A stretch of 64,000 nucleotides of DNA from Papilionanthe hookeriana x Papilionanthe teres (GCA_022702705.1 CM040434.1:55292953-55356952), one strand, 5' to 3'; shown: positions 12,161 to 23,788, numbered from the stretch's first letter. The notes: a model not told the origin generated them from the sequence alone. A program made the numbers and translations.

Positions 12161-12528
12161 TTAAATTTAATATTTTTGTAATAATTTTAATTTATTTCAA
12201 GCCTTATTAACGTCCGATCAATCGATTAAATATATTTTATTTTGATTAGATACTATTTAAACTCAAATAAATTCACACAACACAAAACAACATATATTTT
12301 ATGTGAAATCCAAGTGTTACAATATTCGTATACAATTTTACTAACAAGGTATTTTCACAACCTTAACACACCAAATTCAGCGTCGCAATCCAAACCACAA
12401 TACTCAAAATGCTGAAAACAAACAAACAATGCATAATCTCATCTATACTGAGATCATATATCAAAAATCAAAAGTGCAGATAAAATTAAATTCTAGCTAA
12501 CACAACACATAAAAAATACGAATGTCTT
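12161..12528 (-). other. Spacer between the two downstream ORF copies of B
   Basis: AT-rich sequence with no recognisable gene. Its position corresponds to the noncoding gap after ORF copy 1. Confidence 0.4.
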
Positions 12529-13685
12529 CTACTCGTCAGTGTCAGTACTAAATTCATCTCTGATATCTCCGATAGAACGTAAGTGAATGAATAGATTGTA
12601 GAAGGGCCTGTAAGGAAATTCTTCTGTAGAATCTTCTTCTATCCATCCTTTCTTTCTCAAAAGCCATATGAAACTAGCCTCAAGATGTCCAGAATGATCG
12701 AAGTGTTCCTTCATCCTCCAGTCAATATGATCAAATAAATCAGAGATGTTATTAATTGAAGTCACACGTTTTGTACCTCTTTTTCCAGTCCTTTGAGTTT
12801 TCATAAGATCATATTAGTTTTATCAGTAAAGGGCTTGATTGAAAGAGAATTTTGAGATGCTTGATCCATAATAATGGCTGTCTCATTATCGTTATCCAGA
12901 GTAGGAAACCTATCAGTCGGATCTAAAGGCTTCCAAGGAAAAAGTACCTTTTCCCAGGCTTGATATGAAACTTGGTACTGACTGCATAGTGTAAAAATTG
13001 TTGATAGATGTCCAAGCCCACAAATTGATCCATGAAAAATCAGGCCTAAAGCAAACTTGACAATAATTGAACCAACATCGATAGGTAATCCCACTTGAAT
13101 ACAGTAATTCAGAATTGCACACTCCTTAGAAACTTTATTTACCCTCATAGTGGGTAACAATTTTGAAGAAATAAAGAAGTGTCAGTGTTTAGAGACGGGG
13201 TTTAGAAGTGATGCAGAAAAGCTAACATACATGTCTTCTCTCGTTTGCCAATCTTCCGCTTCATCAGTCAAATATTGATAGATCTCATTCATATTATTTC
13301 TTGTAGGAACAAAATTGGAGTAGTGGCAAACAGGTGTATTCTCAATTAAATATAATTCATTAATTATAGAAGGAGTGAAAGTTACTCATCTGCCTCGCAC
13401 ATAGACGTTTCTATTGTTGATTCTGTGAAGATTGGAGTAGAATTCTTTTACTATAGGGATGACTACTGCAGAAGTTGTATAGCATAATACTTCTCAACAT
13501 CGTCACACAATCATCTCTTCAATAATCATTGTCGAATTTTCCATTCCTCTATCCACGAATCCTCTTTCTTTGATCAGTCTCTTTTTCATCATAACTTTGT
13601 TGAAGATTCGCTGAGCCTCATAACTAACAAATTTTCTTCGAATGAACACTCGAGATCTAGGGATTTCAAGGTGATTGGATGCCAT
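12529..13685 (-). pseudogene. Downstream ORF of element B, copy 1 (putative plant transposon protein domain)
   Basis: Read leftward it starts MASNHLEIPRSRVFIRRKF and shows KERGFVDRGMENS, a tract with TSAVVIPIVKEFYSNLHRI, HFFISSKLLPTMRVNKVS, LPIDVGSIIVKFALG and GSICGLGHLSTIFTLCSQ. These correspond block by block to the copy at 10,573-11,692 (FYANLN / FYSNLH, CSTLLPTYHH / SSKLLPTMRV, NVGSIIYK / DVGSIIVK, GLGHPGLIYALC / GLGHLSTIFTLC). Stops break it near 13,505, 13,390 and 13,190. It belongs to the same putative plant transposon protein family, of unknown function. A C-terminal charged stretch ends at 12,529. Confidence 0.7.
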
Positions 13686-13814
13686 AATGATGAGTTTTTG
13701 TAGAGTTTCAAAGGGTTTTTAAGAAGTAGATGGTTTAAAATTTGAGTTCTAGGCGTTTTTAAAGAGTAAAAATACTTAGAATTGTCAAAAACCATCAAAA
13801 TAACACCCTAAACC

Positions 13815-13950
13815 GTTCTTTCACCGATCTCGCCATCGGCGGCAACGATCTCACCGTCTGTAGGATTCTTAAAATAATATAACTGAATTTTGGTGGCAGA
13901 TCTCGCTATCGGCGGCATCGATCTCGCCGTCGGCGGCTAAGGCAAAAATT
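13815..13950 (-). repeat. GC-rich short-motif module upstream of ORF copy 1
   Basis: Repeated GATCTCGCC(A/G)TCGGCGGC units alternate with AT-rich DNA. They share the CGTCGGCGG core with the LTR modules of the same element and with 12,010-12,160. Confidence 0.6.
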
Positions 13951-14249
13951 GCCCAGTTTTGCTCTGGTCCAAATGTTTTCCAAATTTTTCTATGGATCCA
14001 ATATCGTGATGATTTTAAAGATAAATATGAGTAATAGAATTCTTTTTATATCATAATTAATAATAAATCAAATAAATATACAATCATTACACATAAATAA
14101 AGATAAATATGGGTTGCCTCCCACAAAGCGCTTGGTTTAACGTCGTCAGCCCTACCTATTCAGGTTATTAATCAGGTTGACTGAGCATTAAAACCTCTTT
14201 AAAATTTGGTCTATTTCCTTCAAAATATTATTTTAATCTGTGTCCCTTT
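13951..14249 (-). other. Spacer between integrase and downstream ORFs of element B
   Basis: Just after the integrase the minus strand still reads ADDVKPSALWEAT-like sequence near 14,105-14,145. This corresponds to the usual short end of the Athila pol reading frame. No other gene is seen. Confidence 0.4.
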
Positions 14250-15344
14250 ACTTCTGTGTCCAGTCTTTGGATCTTCAATTTCTACAGCTCCGTATGTAAA
14301 TACTTGAGTTATAGTGGAAGGTCCTAACCATCGAGATTTCAATTTCCCAGGAAATAATTTTAACTTTGATTAATAAAGCAAAACTTCTTGTCCTGGTTTA
14401 AAATTTTTTGGGTTAATCTTCCGATCATGCCATAATTTCATTTTCTCTTTATAAATTCTATCATTATTATATGATTCATTCCTTAATTCCTCTAATTCAT
14501 TCATCTGCAACAATCTCGTCTCACCAGCATCTTGTAAATTATAATTAAATTCTTTAATTGCCCAATACACTTTATGCTCTAATTCAACTAGTAAGTGACA
14601 AGTCTTTCCAAAAATAAGTTTGTAAGGAGTCATTCCAATCGGGGTTTTATAAGCAGTCCTGTATGCCCATAAAGCAGTGTCTAGTTTTGTAGACCAATCT
14701 AATCTACTAGGGTTTACAGTTTTTTCTAGAATTCGTTTAATTTTTCGATTAGAAACTTCAGCTAATCCAATGGTTTGTGGATGATAAGCAGTCGAAATTT
14801 TATGAATAATGTTGAATTTTTCTACTAATTTGTGAGTATATTAATTCCTAAAATGGGATCCTCTATTACTGATAATCACTCTCGGCGTTCCGTATCTTGT
14901 GAAAATATTTTTCATTAAAAATTTTGAAACACTCTTAGCATCACAACGAGGTAAGGCCTGTGCTTCAATCCATTTAGAAACATAACCAACAACAACTAAT
15001 ATATATGAGTTTCCAAATGAAGGAATAAATTTTCCCATGAAATCTAGTCTCCAAACATAAAAAATTTCAAGTTCTAATGTAAAATTTAGAGTCTTTTTAT
15101 TTCTTCTAGATATATTACCTACTCGTTGGCATTTATCATAAGTTTTGATATATCTATAAACAACTTTAAAAAGATTAGGCCAACAGAATCAAGATTGTAA
15201 AATTTTATTGGTAGTTTTATCAGTTCCAAAATGTCCTCCAAATTCTGAATCGTGGCATTTTTGGATGATCTGTTCAGTTTCTTCATAAGGCACACATCTT
15301 CTAATAATTAAATCCTTGCATTGCTTATATAAATATGGTTCATC
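14250..15344 (-). pseudogene. Integrase of element B
   Basis: This integrase would insert element DNA into the genome. In minus-strand order it shows a zinc-binding HHCC region (CHDSEFGGHFGTDKT, then TYDKCQR, where Tyr replaces the first Cys of the expected CxxC). The core follows with WRLDFMGKF (first Asp) and VIISNRGSHF, where Asn replaces the second catalytic Asp. Next come AYHPQTIGLAEVSNRKIKR (Glu), SRLDWSTKLDTALWAYRTA and a C-terminal NFKPGQEVLLY. Stops occur at about 15,343, 15,190, 14,840 and 14,370. Two altered key residues plus stops make it inactive. Confidence 0.85.
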
Positions 15345-15950
15345 CTAAAAATATGTTTTAGCATCATGAATGAATTTTTTCTGTTGTGGCAGAGTTAGCA
15401 TGGGTGGTAAAATATCACTTACAATGTAATTAACTATATCAGCATACCAATGTATTTTCCACTCATTTATATTATACAGTTGTTCGTTAGGAAAACTATC
15501 TGTAATTTCATTGTCAGTGTCTGATAATTCACAATATTCTAATCTTGACAAATGATCTGCAATTTGATTATCAGTTCCCTTTCTATTAATTATTTCAAAA
15601 TCAACTTCTTGCATCAGTAATATCCATTTAATTACTCTTGGTTTGGTATCCTTCTTTTGCATTAAATATTTAATCGCAGAGTGATCAGTATGCACAATAC
15701 ATTTGTTTCCAATTAAATAAGATCTAAATTTATGAAAAACATATACAATTGCTAATAATTCTTTTTCTGTAACTGTATAGTTAATTTCGGCATTATTTAG
15801 AGTTTTACTAAGCATAAGTATATAACTTTAAAAATTTTATCATACCTTTGTCCAAGAACGACTCCTATAGCATAATCACTAAGCATCACACATAAGTTCA
15901 AATAGTTTCTCCCAGTCAGGTGAAACTATTATAGGTGCTGTGATTAATTT
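15345..15950 (-). pseudogene. RNase H domain of element B
   Basis: This part of pol degrades RNA in RNA:DNA hybrids. It reads SKTLNNAEINYTVTEKELLA, YVFHKFRSYLIGN, CIVHTDHSAIKYLM, PRVIKWILLMQEVDFEI and ADHLSRL, typical of Ty3/gypsy RNase H. The frame is open from 15,815 to 15,345 and broken near 15,820-15,880. The HTDHS block is the same one found misplaced at the end of element A's RT. Confidence 0.85.
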
Positions 15951-16900
15951 ATCTTTTAATATTTCAAAAGCATTTAAGCATTCTGTATTGAATTCAAATT
16001 TCTTATCTTTTTCTAAAAGTTGGCATAGAGGTTTAGTAATTTTTGAAAAATCTTTTATGTAGCGTCTGTAAAATCTGACATGTCCAAGAAAACTTCTTAT
16101 CCCTCTCAATGTAGTAGGGGGGTGGTAATTTAGCTATAACTTGAATTTTTGCAGGGTCTACTTCCATGCCATTTTCTAAAATTTTATGCCCTAATACAAT
16201 TTCCCCTACAACCATAAATTGACATTTCTCCCAATTTAGAACTAAATTAGTTTTTTCACATAGCTCTAAGAATTTTTCAAGATGATCCAAGCATATTTCA
16301 AATGATGTTCCAAATACAGAGAAATACTTCTATTCCATCATCAATTAATTTACTAAATATAGACATCATACATCTCTGGAATGTTGCAGGTGCATTACAT
16401 AATCCAAAAGGCATTCTTCGAAAAGCAAATGTTCCATAAGGACTGGTAAATGTAGTTTTCTCTTGATCCTCAGGAGCAATAGAAATTTGATGATAGTCAG
16501 TATATCCATCTAAAAAATAAAAGTATTTGTGCCCAGCAATTCTATCCAACATTTGGTCTAGGAATGGTAAAGGGAAGTGATCTTTCCTGGTGGCTGCATT
16601 CAATTTTCTATAATCAATACATATACACCATCCAGTAACTTGTCTTATAGGTATTAAATCATTATTTTCATTAGTTTCAACATTCACTCCTCCTTTTTTA
16701 GGAACACAATGAATTGGGCTTACCCAAGCACTATTCGAAATAGGATATATAATACCATTACCTAACCACTTTAATATTTCTTTCTTGACTACATCTTTCA
16801 TCTTTGGGTTTAATCCCCTTTGGGGATCAACTCTTGGTTTATGTTCATTATTCAAAATAATTCCGTGCATACAGATTGAAGGACTAATTCCTTTAATATC
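15951..16900 (-). pseudogene. Reverse transcriptase of element B, active site deleted
   Basis: RT motifs read PRVDPQRGLNPKMKDVV, YPISNSAWVSPIHCVPKKGG, DYRKLNAATRKDHFPLPFLD, YFYFLDGYTDYHQI and MPFGLCNAPATFQRCMMSIF. After GIEVF the frame is lost. Comparison with element C (EVFMDDFSVFG) shows that 11 bases coding the MDD catalytic motif are missing near 16,322. The other side resumes as SVFGTSFE, then CLDHLEKF, NWEKCQFMV and FYRRYIKDFSKITKPLCQ. The enzyme cannot have been functional after this deletion. Confidence 0.88.
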
Positions 16901-16975
16901 TGCTAAGGTCCAACCAAAAACATTATTATTCTTTTTTAAAGTGTCCAGAAGTTTTTGCTCTTGTAATTCATTTAA

Positions 16976-17900
16976 TTATGCCGATATAATAACTAGTAAG
17001 GTTAAAGAGTTACCTAAAAATGCATACTTTAAATGAGTAGGTAAAATTTTTAACTCAAGTTCAGGAGGTTTAATAATCGACGAAACTATATTCTTTTCCG
17101 CATTTTCTGTAATATCCATCATCTCAAATCTTTCTTGTATATAATCTAATTCTTCATTATCTGTTTTTTCAATCAATTCTGTATTTTCTATTTCTGATTT
17201 ATCTTCAAAGTATTCTTTAAAATATTCATTTTGTAGATGTTCACGAATTTTCATTCGAAAACATTCATCATCTTTTTCAATAGCAGGATATTTCATTGAT
17301 TTTGCTATGTTGAAAGTTACTTCTTGATCGTTGACTCTCATAGTTAATTCTCCTTTTTGAACGCCAATTATAGCTCTTCTAGTAGCTAAGAATGGTCTCC
17401 CTAAAATTATGGGTATTTATTTATCTTCCTCCATATCTAAAATAATAAAATCCACAGGGAAGATAAATTTATCCACTTTTACTAACACATCTTCAATAAC
17501 TTCTTTAGGATATGTCACTTATCGATCAGCTAACTGAAGAGTTACTGAAGTAGGTGAGACTTCTCTCAATCCTAATCTTTTAAAAATTGATAGAGGCATA
17601 AGATTGATGTTGGCTCCTAAGTCACATAAAGCTTTTCCATAAAATTTTTCTCTAATAGCACAAGGTATAGTGAAACTACCATGATCTTTTAATTTCTCAG
17701 GAAGCTTTTTCTGACTAATTGCACTACACTCTTCACTAAGTGCCACTCTTTCATTGTCTGTGAAATTTCTTTTCTTGTTTAAAATATCTTTCATAAACTT
17801 CACATAATTGGGCATTTGTTCTAATGCTTCTACAAAAGGCATGTTCACAGTTAATTTCTTCAAGATTTCAAGAAATTTAGAAAATTGCTTATCCTTTTTA
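16976..17900 (-). pseudogene. Aspartic protease and pol linker of element B
   Basis: Minus-strand order: PFVEALEQMPNYVKFMKDIL, ECSAISQKKLPEKLKDHGSF, then the active-site block ALCDLGANINLMPLSIFKRL and SPTSVTLQLADR. The frame is interrupted by a stop at 17,519 and others near 17,420. It continues with ILGRPFLATRRA, MRVNDQEVTFNIAKSMKYP and an acidic linker to LPTHLKYAFLG at the start of RT. The catalytic Asp is kept here, unlike in element C. Confidence 0.82.
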
Positions 17901-17961
17901 TGTTGCTTTAGTCGCTGAGGGAATAGTGGTGGTGGTTTTTATACAGAAATTTTCATAGGTA

Positions 17962-19489
17962 TTAGTGGATATTCTTACTTTCGATCTTGCTGATCCTTCT
18001 CTTTTTCAGTTTCCACTTTCTCTTTTTCACTTTTAGTTCCTTTATGTATTCTTTTTTAAGCTTTTTTCCACTTCGTAATTGTATCACTTTGATTTTTTCT
18101 TTTCCTTGGTCTTTAGGATTTATTTCCACATTACTAGGAAAAGTTCCAGGAATTCTATTATTAAGTGCAGTAGTGATATGCCCAAGCTGAGTTTCAATAT
18201 TTTTAATCACAATTCCTTGATTTTGTAAATGGTTCCCTTGAATTTGAAGCTGATTTCCTTGATTCTGCAAATATTGACCCATATTTAATATTAATTCTTC
18301 CATAGATAGCTTTTTTTTTCTTAAATTGAGAGTTATTATTAAATCCAGGTGGATATGAAGGTTTATAATTAGAATTTCCTTGGTTAGACGAATTTCCTAT
18401 TAGATTTACTGAGTTGTTCATCCATTGTTGATTAACAGAGTTGTTATTCCAATTAAAATTTGGATGGTTTTTCCAATTAGGGTTATAATAATTTGCATAA
18501 GGATTATTAGGTCTATTATTAATAGCATTTAAAGTCTCATATGAAGATTGAGCATCTATAAGTTGTCCAGATGAATTTTCTTCTATTATAGTAGGAGAAT
18601 AATTCATTCCAAAATGATCTAATTTCATAGATATAGCAGTAATATGCAAAGCTAACATAGATATTGCATCAGAGTCATGGATACTAGCTACATTCTTTTT
18701 AGGATTTAACCTTTCAGAAGGCCATTGAAATTTGTTGGTAGCCATTTCTTCAATTAATGAATAAGTCTCATCAAATGGTTTTGACATTAATGAACTTCCA
18801 GCAGCAGCATCTATAATAGATCTAAGAGATCCTACTAATCAATTATAAAAAGTTTGTATAATTAACCAATCTGGTAACGCATGAAGTGGGTCTTTCCTAA
18901 GAAGATCTTTAAATCTCTCCCAAGCTTTGTATATTGATTCTCCGTTAAACTGACTAAAAGATGTTATGTCATTTCTAAGCTTTGTAGTTTTTGAAGGAGG
19001 AAAGTATTTGGATAGAAATTTTTGTGGTAATTCTCCCCAAGTTCTAATAAATCCAGGTGCTAACGAATTTAAACACATATTTGCCTTATCCCTTAAAGAA
19101 AAAGGAAAAAGTCTAAGTTTAACAACATCATTAGATACTCCGTCATATTTAAAAGTAGCACAAAGCTCCAAAAAACTAGCAAGATGTAAATTAGGATCTT
19201 CGTTTGGTGAACCACTAAATTGATTATTATGTACCATTTGGATAATTGTAGGTTTAAGCTCAATTGAATTAGCCGCTACATCAGGATTTTGGATAGTTAA
19301 GTGAATTTCATCTAATGTAGGGTTAGTGTAACCTCTTAAAGGTCTTGGCTAATTTATAATTTCAATTTCTGGATTATTTGTTATTTGATTTAAATTTATA
19401 ATTTCTTTTTTCTGTTTTCTAATTCTTTTAATAGTGCACTCTAATTCTGAATTGTAAGGTATTAAACTTTCGGTTCCAAATTTACGCAT
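17962..19489 (-). pseudogene. gag of element B
   Basis: The Gag start codon at 19,489 gives MRKFGTESLIPYNSELE, matching the MRSS start of the A and C copies. Conserved blocks follow: LRGYTNPTLDEI, SIELKPTIIQM, NEDPNLHLASFLELCATF, KYFPPSKTTKLRNDITSF, FKDLLRKDPLHALPDWLII and SLIEEMATNKF. Then come an Asn-rich NNPYANYYNPNWKNHPNFNW tail and a coiled-coil-like repeat of NQGNQLQIQGNHLQNQG. The frame is broken by stops near 19,350 and 18,841 and a shift near 18,300. It begins about 75 bases after the PBS. Confidence 0.85.
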
Positions 19490-19563
19490 ACACAACTTAA
19501 GTAGATTTTAAAATAGTCCATTACTCTAATAATTTTGTTAATTACTTTAATAATTACTTTACT

Positions 19564-19581
19564 TCCCCGGCAACGGCGCCA
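19564..19581 (-). other. Primer binding site of element B, tRNA-Asp type
   Basis: On the minus strand TGGCGCCGTTGCCGGGGA follows the 5' LTR after a 14-base spacer. This is the well-known Athila PBS, assigned in that lineage to tRNA-Asp. Confidence 0.8.
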
Positions 19582-19595
19582 AAAACTTAACTGTC

Positions 19596-21153
19596 TGCAC
19601 AGCAGTTGAGGGGCACAATGTAAATTTGTTGCGGAGCTTTATAATTATATAAATGTTTAAATAGGTAAAATAACAAATGTACCCCTTGTATCTACGTAAG
19701 TATATATAACGTTCAAGAATAAAGGACTCTAATGGAGTCCTAGATATCGATCCCACAGGGAAGTTAGAGATTAAGAATTAATTTAAGCAGATGCAATTTT
19801 TATCAAGTATATGGAAATAAAGAGCACTTATACTAACTTCTATTACTTAAATTTTGAAAGGAAGATTGCAATTTAGAAAAGTATCTTTCTCCTTATTTAA
19901 GAGAATTAAGTGAGTGGATAAATAAATTATTTAGAATTATATTATGCCAAATATGAGCATTCATATACTTTACCCTTTGGTTCAGGCATAAAGAACATTG
20001 ACTAATCCTATGCTTGGTTACTGAATCTACAGCTAGGATGGAAGGATACCGACTGCCACATCGGAGCTCCGACGTTCCCCTCGCCTGAGGGCTAACATCT
20101 ACACTTCAGCTCCCAAACAAAAGAACCGAATTAAAGATTTTAGTCTGTCACACTTAAATATTCAATTCTACGCCCGATAATTAATATTTCCCTATTTATT
20201 TGCACCCTCCTTTCAATGATTTTGAATTCCCTGAATTTTGGTTGTAATCTTTACTACAGTTGATAATTCAACATATTTTAACAGTTCAATTGGCCAGATT
20301 GAAAGTAAGTTAAGTTTTAAGTAAAAGATTATCACAATTTTTATTTGATATTTTAAGGCACAACTAATTCAAATTTCCATTTCACAAAATCTCAACAACA
20401 AGGAGAAAGACAGATAAAACAACTTAGAATGCATATGAAGAATAACACAAATTTTGGATTTCATTTAAAGCTATAAAACAATAAACAAAAACTTATCTTG
20501 AATGTTCTCCCCAAGCAGACTCCTTGAAGTTCCTCTAACTCTTCCTTCTCATACAACACACTCAATTATACTCACTAATATACTCTAGAACACACTATTG
20601 CACTCAAAATAACACACAATAGACTCACCACACACTACTGATTTTCACACATTCGGTCCTAAATTTATCTCTATTTAAAGAAGAAGGAATATATCCAAAG
20701 GTTGCTTAAGCATCTCTTCAAAAAGCATCCAGATTCAATGTATTTGGCTTGAACCGACCTTCTCACCGTCAGCGAGCACCTTGGCGCCGTCGGCGGGCTC
20801 ATTGGCGTCGTTGGCGGGCTCATTGGAGCTGTCGGCGGGCTTCTAGAACATTGGCCAATTGCTAAGGCTCGCTATCGGCGCGCTCTATCACACAGTCGGC
20901 GGGCTCCTATATAATATATTCAAATCTCTCTGGAAAAACACGTCGTCGTCTGCCTATCCCTCGCCATCGGAGGGCTAGTTTAATTTTCATTTCTTTTAGT
21001 CCTTTTTATTCCAGATTCACTCTTTTTTCCATCTTTTTGCTCCATTATCTATAAATCTTTATTCCTGCAATAAAACATAGAAAATACATTTCTTTAAAGT
21101 GCAATTTCATAAAAAAATTGGTATGAATTTCTCAATATATTTTTCTCTTGTCA
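19596..21153 (-). mobile_element. 5' LTR of element B
   Basis: About 1.56 kb pairs with 7,684-9,200. The GC-rich block (about 20,765-20,980) contains extra GGCGCCGTCGGCGGGCTCATT-type units, four before the TTCTAGAACATT landmark against two in the partner LTR. The outer edge abuts C's RT at KPTIET. Confidence 0.85.
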
Positions 21154-22306
21154 AGTTTCAATAGTAGGTTTACAATTTCTTCCATTAAAATCCTATGCTT
21201 ACAGATTGAAGGGCTTATTCCTCTTATATCTGCAATAGTCCAACCAAAAGCTTTTTATAGTTCTTCAGAACTACTATTAATTTTTTTTCTTAATCTTTAC
21301 TTAGTTCTGAAGATATAATCACATGTAAAATTAATGAATTTCCAAGAAATGCATACTTTAAATGTTCAGGTAATATTTTTAATTCCAGTTCAGGGGCTAT
21401 TTCAACTGAGGGTAAAAGTATATCATTTTTAGTCGTGTCTAAAATTTCCCAATTATCATGAATATAATAAGTTTCTTCAGATTAATTTTCTTCATTCACT
21501 TCTTTAATTTCTTCAGTTAATGACTCATATATAATATAGATTCATCATTTTTTTTCTTTAGAAATGACTTTACATTTTTCTTGATAATGCTTTTCAATTA
21601 TATAATCAATAATATCCATTCGATAGCATTTTTCTTTGTCAAGATACCTCATTGGTTTCAGAACATTAGATGTTATCTCTTGATCATTAACTCTCATTGT
21701 TAATTCTTCTTTTTGCACAACAATCATAGCTCGTCCGGTAGCTAGAAAAGGTCTCCCTGAAATAATAGGTATTTCTTTATCTTCTTCCATATCCAGTACA
21801 ATGAAATCCGTAGGGAAGATAAATTTATCCACTTTAACAAAAACATCCTCTATAACTCCTTTAGGATAAGTAATAGATCGATCAGCTAACTGAAGGGTTA
21901 CAGTGGTGGGAGAAATCTCTCCTAAATCTATCCTTTGAATGATAGAAAATGACATGAGATTAATACTTGCTCCTAAATTACATAAGGCTTTTCCACAAAA
22001 TTTTTGCCCAATAGCACATGGTATAGTGAAACTTCTATGATCTTTAAGCTTCTGAGATAGTTTCTATTGAATCATGGCACTACATTCTTCACTTAATGCA
22101 ACTGTTTCATAAGCTTCAGATTTCCGTTTCTTGCTTAAAATATACTTCATAAATTTTGCATAACTCGGCATTTGTTCCAAAGCTTCAGCAAAAGGAATGT
22201 TGATGGTAAGTTTCTTAAAAATCTCAAAGAACTTCGAAAATTTATGGTCAAGCTTCCACAATTTTAGTCTTTGAGGAAAAGGTGGTGGTGGTCTTTCAAC
22301 TTCCAC
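21154..22306 (-). pseudogene. Right part of element C: protease and start of RT
   Basis: Minus-strand order: PFAEALEQMPSYAKFMKYIL, ECSAMIQ (then a stop), SFTIPCAIGQKF, and the protease active-site block ALCNLGASINLMSFS. Here Asn replaces the catalytic Asp seen in A and B. Next come ISPTTVTLQLADRSITYPKG, IISGRPFLATGRAM (Ser for Leu in ILG), RVNDQEITSN, and the RT start GISPSIC.HRILMEE. The frame is interrupted at 22,064, 21,545 and elsewhere. The RT stops at KPTIET where element B inserted and continues at 7,683. Confidence 0.85.
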
Positions 22307-22324
22307 TTCAATAGGAATTACAGT

Positions 22325-23788
22325 CTAATCTTTACTTGGAGAAAGAGTTTCTTTAGGTTTTTCAGTCTCTTCAACCTCTCTCTCTTTTTTAATTTCATTC
22401 TGAATTTTCTCTTTTAATTCCTTTCCACTTCTAAGCTGTACAGCTTTTTCTTGTTCAAGGTCTTTTCCAATTTCTTTTGGACTAATTTTGACATTGCTAG
22501 AAAGTGTTCCTTGAGGTTTGTAATTAATTAAATTAGTAATTTGTCCCATCTGATTCTCAATATTTTGAATAGCAGTGTTTTGACATTGTAATTGATTCCC
22601 TAGTTGTAAGATCAATTCTTCTAAAGATAACTTTTTCCGTTGATTGTTAAGACCAGGAGGATAAGTTGGTCTAAAGTTTGAATTTTCTTGATTGTTCCAA
22701 TTCCTAGTTGGATTAACTTGATTATTACCCCATTATTGATGTCCATTATTCCAATTAAAATTAGGGTGATTTTTTCAACCTGGATTATAATAATTCGAAT
22801 AAGGGTTATTAGTTTTACTAGCAATAGCTTGCAATGTTTCCATTGTTTGAGAATCATCAATATTTGCAGAATTATCATTACTTACATGCGATACGTTAAT
22901 AGCAAAATTATCTAATTTCTTAGATATCGCAGCCACTTGTGAAGCTAACATAGAAGACTTCATTATCTTGAATACTTGCCACTCTTTTAGGATTAACCTT
23001 TCAGAAGGCCATTGAAAATTATTGTTAGCCATTTCTTCAATTAAGGTATAAGCTTCATCAAATGTGTTAGCCATTAATGAACCACTAGCAGCAGCATCTA
23101 TAATAGATCTAAGTGATCCAACAAGTCTGTTATAAAATGTTTGAATAATTAACCAATCTGTTAAAATATGATGAGAACATTTTCTTAATAGTTTTTTAAA
23201 TCTTTCCCATGTTTCATAAATTGTCTCTCCATCAAATTGCATAAATGAAATAATATCATTTCTTAATTTAGCAGTTTTAGAAAAAAAAATTTAGGAAGAA
23301 TTTTGTGTCATATCTGCCCAAGATTTAATAGAACTAGTTGCTAATGAGTTTAGCCACATCTTTGCTTTATATTTTAAGGAAAAAGGAAAGTGTCTAAGCC
23401 TAATAACTTCCTCGGAAACATTATTATATTTAAAGGTAGCACAAAGTTCTAAGAAACTAGCAAGGTGTAAGTTTGGATCCTCATTTGGTGTTCCTCCAAA
23501 TTGATTATTTTGAACTATTTGAATAATAGAAGGTTTAAGCTCAAAAGCATTAGCATCTACAACAGACATTTGAATACTAATATGAAGTTCATCAGTTGTA
23601 GGGTTTGCATAATCCCTTAATGTTTTATAAACATTTTGTTCATTAATTTCTATTGGATTTTCATTATTGTTTTGTAAGTTAGCCATTTCCTGATATTTTT
23701 GAATTTGTTTTTCTTTTCTAATTCTTTTAACAGTTCTTTTTAATTTAGAAGAAAAAGGTAATAATCCTTCAGATTCAGAACTACGCAT
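22325..23788 (-). pseudogene. gag of element C
   Basis: It begins MRSSESEGLLPFSSKLKR and continues with YKTLRDYANPTTDELHISIQ, NAFELKPSIIQI, NEDPNLHLASFLELCATF and KMWLNSLATSSIKSWADM, to a stop at 23,291. After a frame change it reads MQFDGETIYETWERFKKLL, LIEEMANNNFQWPSERL, an Asn-rich block and LGNQLQCQNTAIQNIENQ. It then reads VQLRSGKELK up to 22,325. At least four frame breaks are visible. It lies between the PBS at 23,931-23,948 and the protease. Confidence 0.85.

Larger units (their letters stand above)
7684..21153 (-). mobile_element. Athila-type Ty3/gypsy retrotransposon B, complete but defective
   Basis: A 13.5-kb element lies on the minus strand. In transcription order it has a 5' LTR (right), tRNA-Asp PBS, gag, protease, RT, RNase H, integrase, two tandem copies of a downstream ORF, an AT-rich tail, PPT and 3' LTR (left). 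Both LTRs begin TGAC and end TGCA on the coding strand. It interrupts the RT of element C between KPTIET and SQRRLNP. No matching 5-bp target duplication was found. Numerous stops, a lost RT active site and mutated integrase residues show it is dead. Confidence 0.9.

Noticed and set aside
16785..17036. Plus-strand open frame over element B pol
   Set aside because: It lies opposite the recognised RT start and protease linker on the minus strand and is a shadow frame.
18966..19223. Plus-strand open frame over element B gag
   Set aside because: It is opposite the clear gag domain. The + strand translation has no meaning in the family.
7670..21165. Target-site duplication for element B
   Set aside because: Flanking five-base strings (CCACC on the left, AGTTT on the right) do not match. 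The nested position is supported by RT continuity instead.
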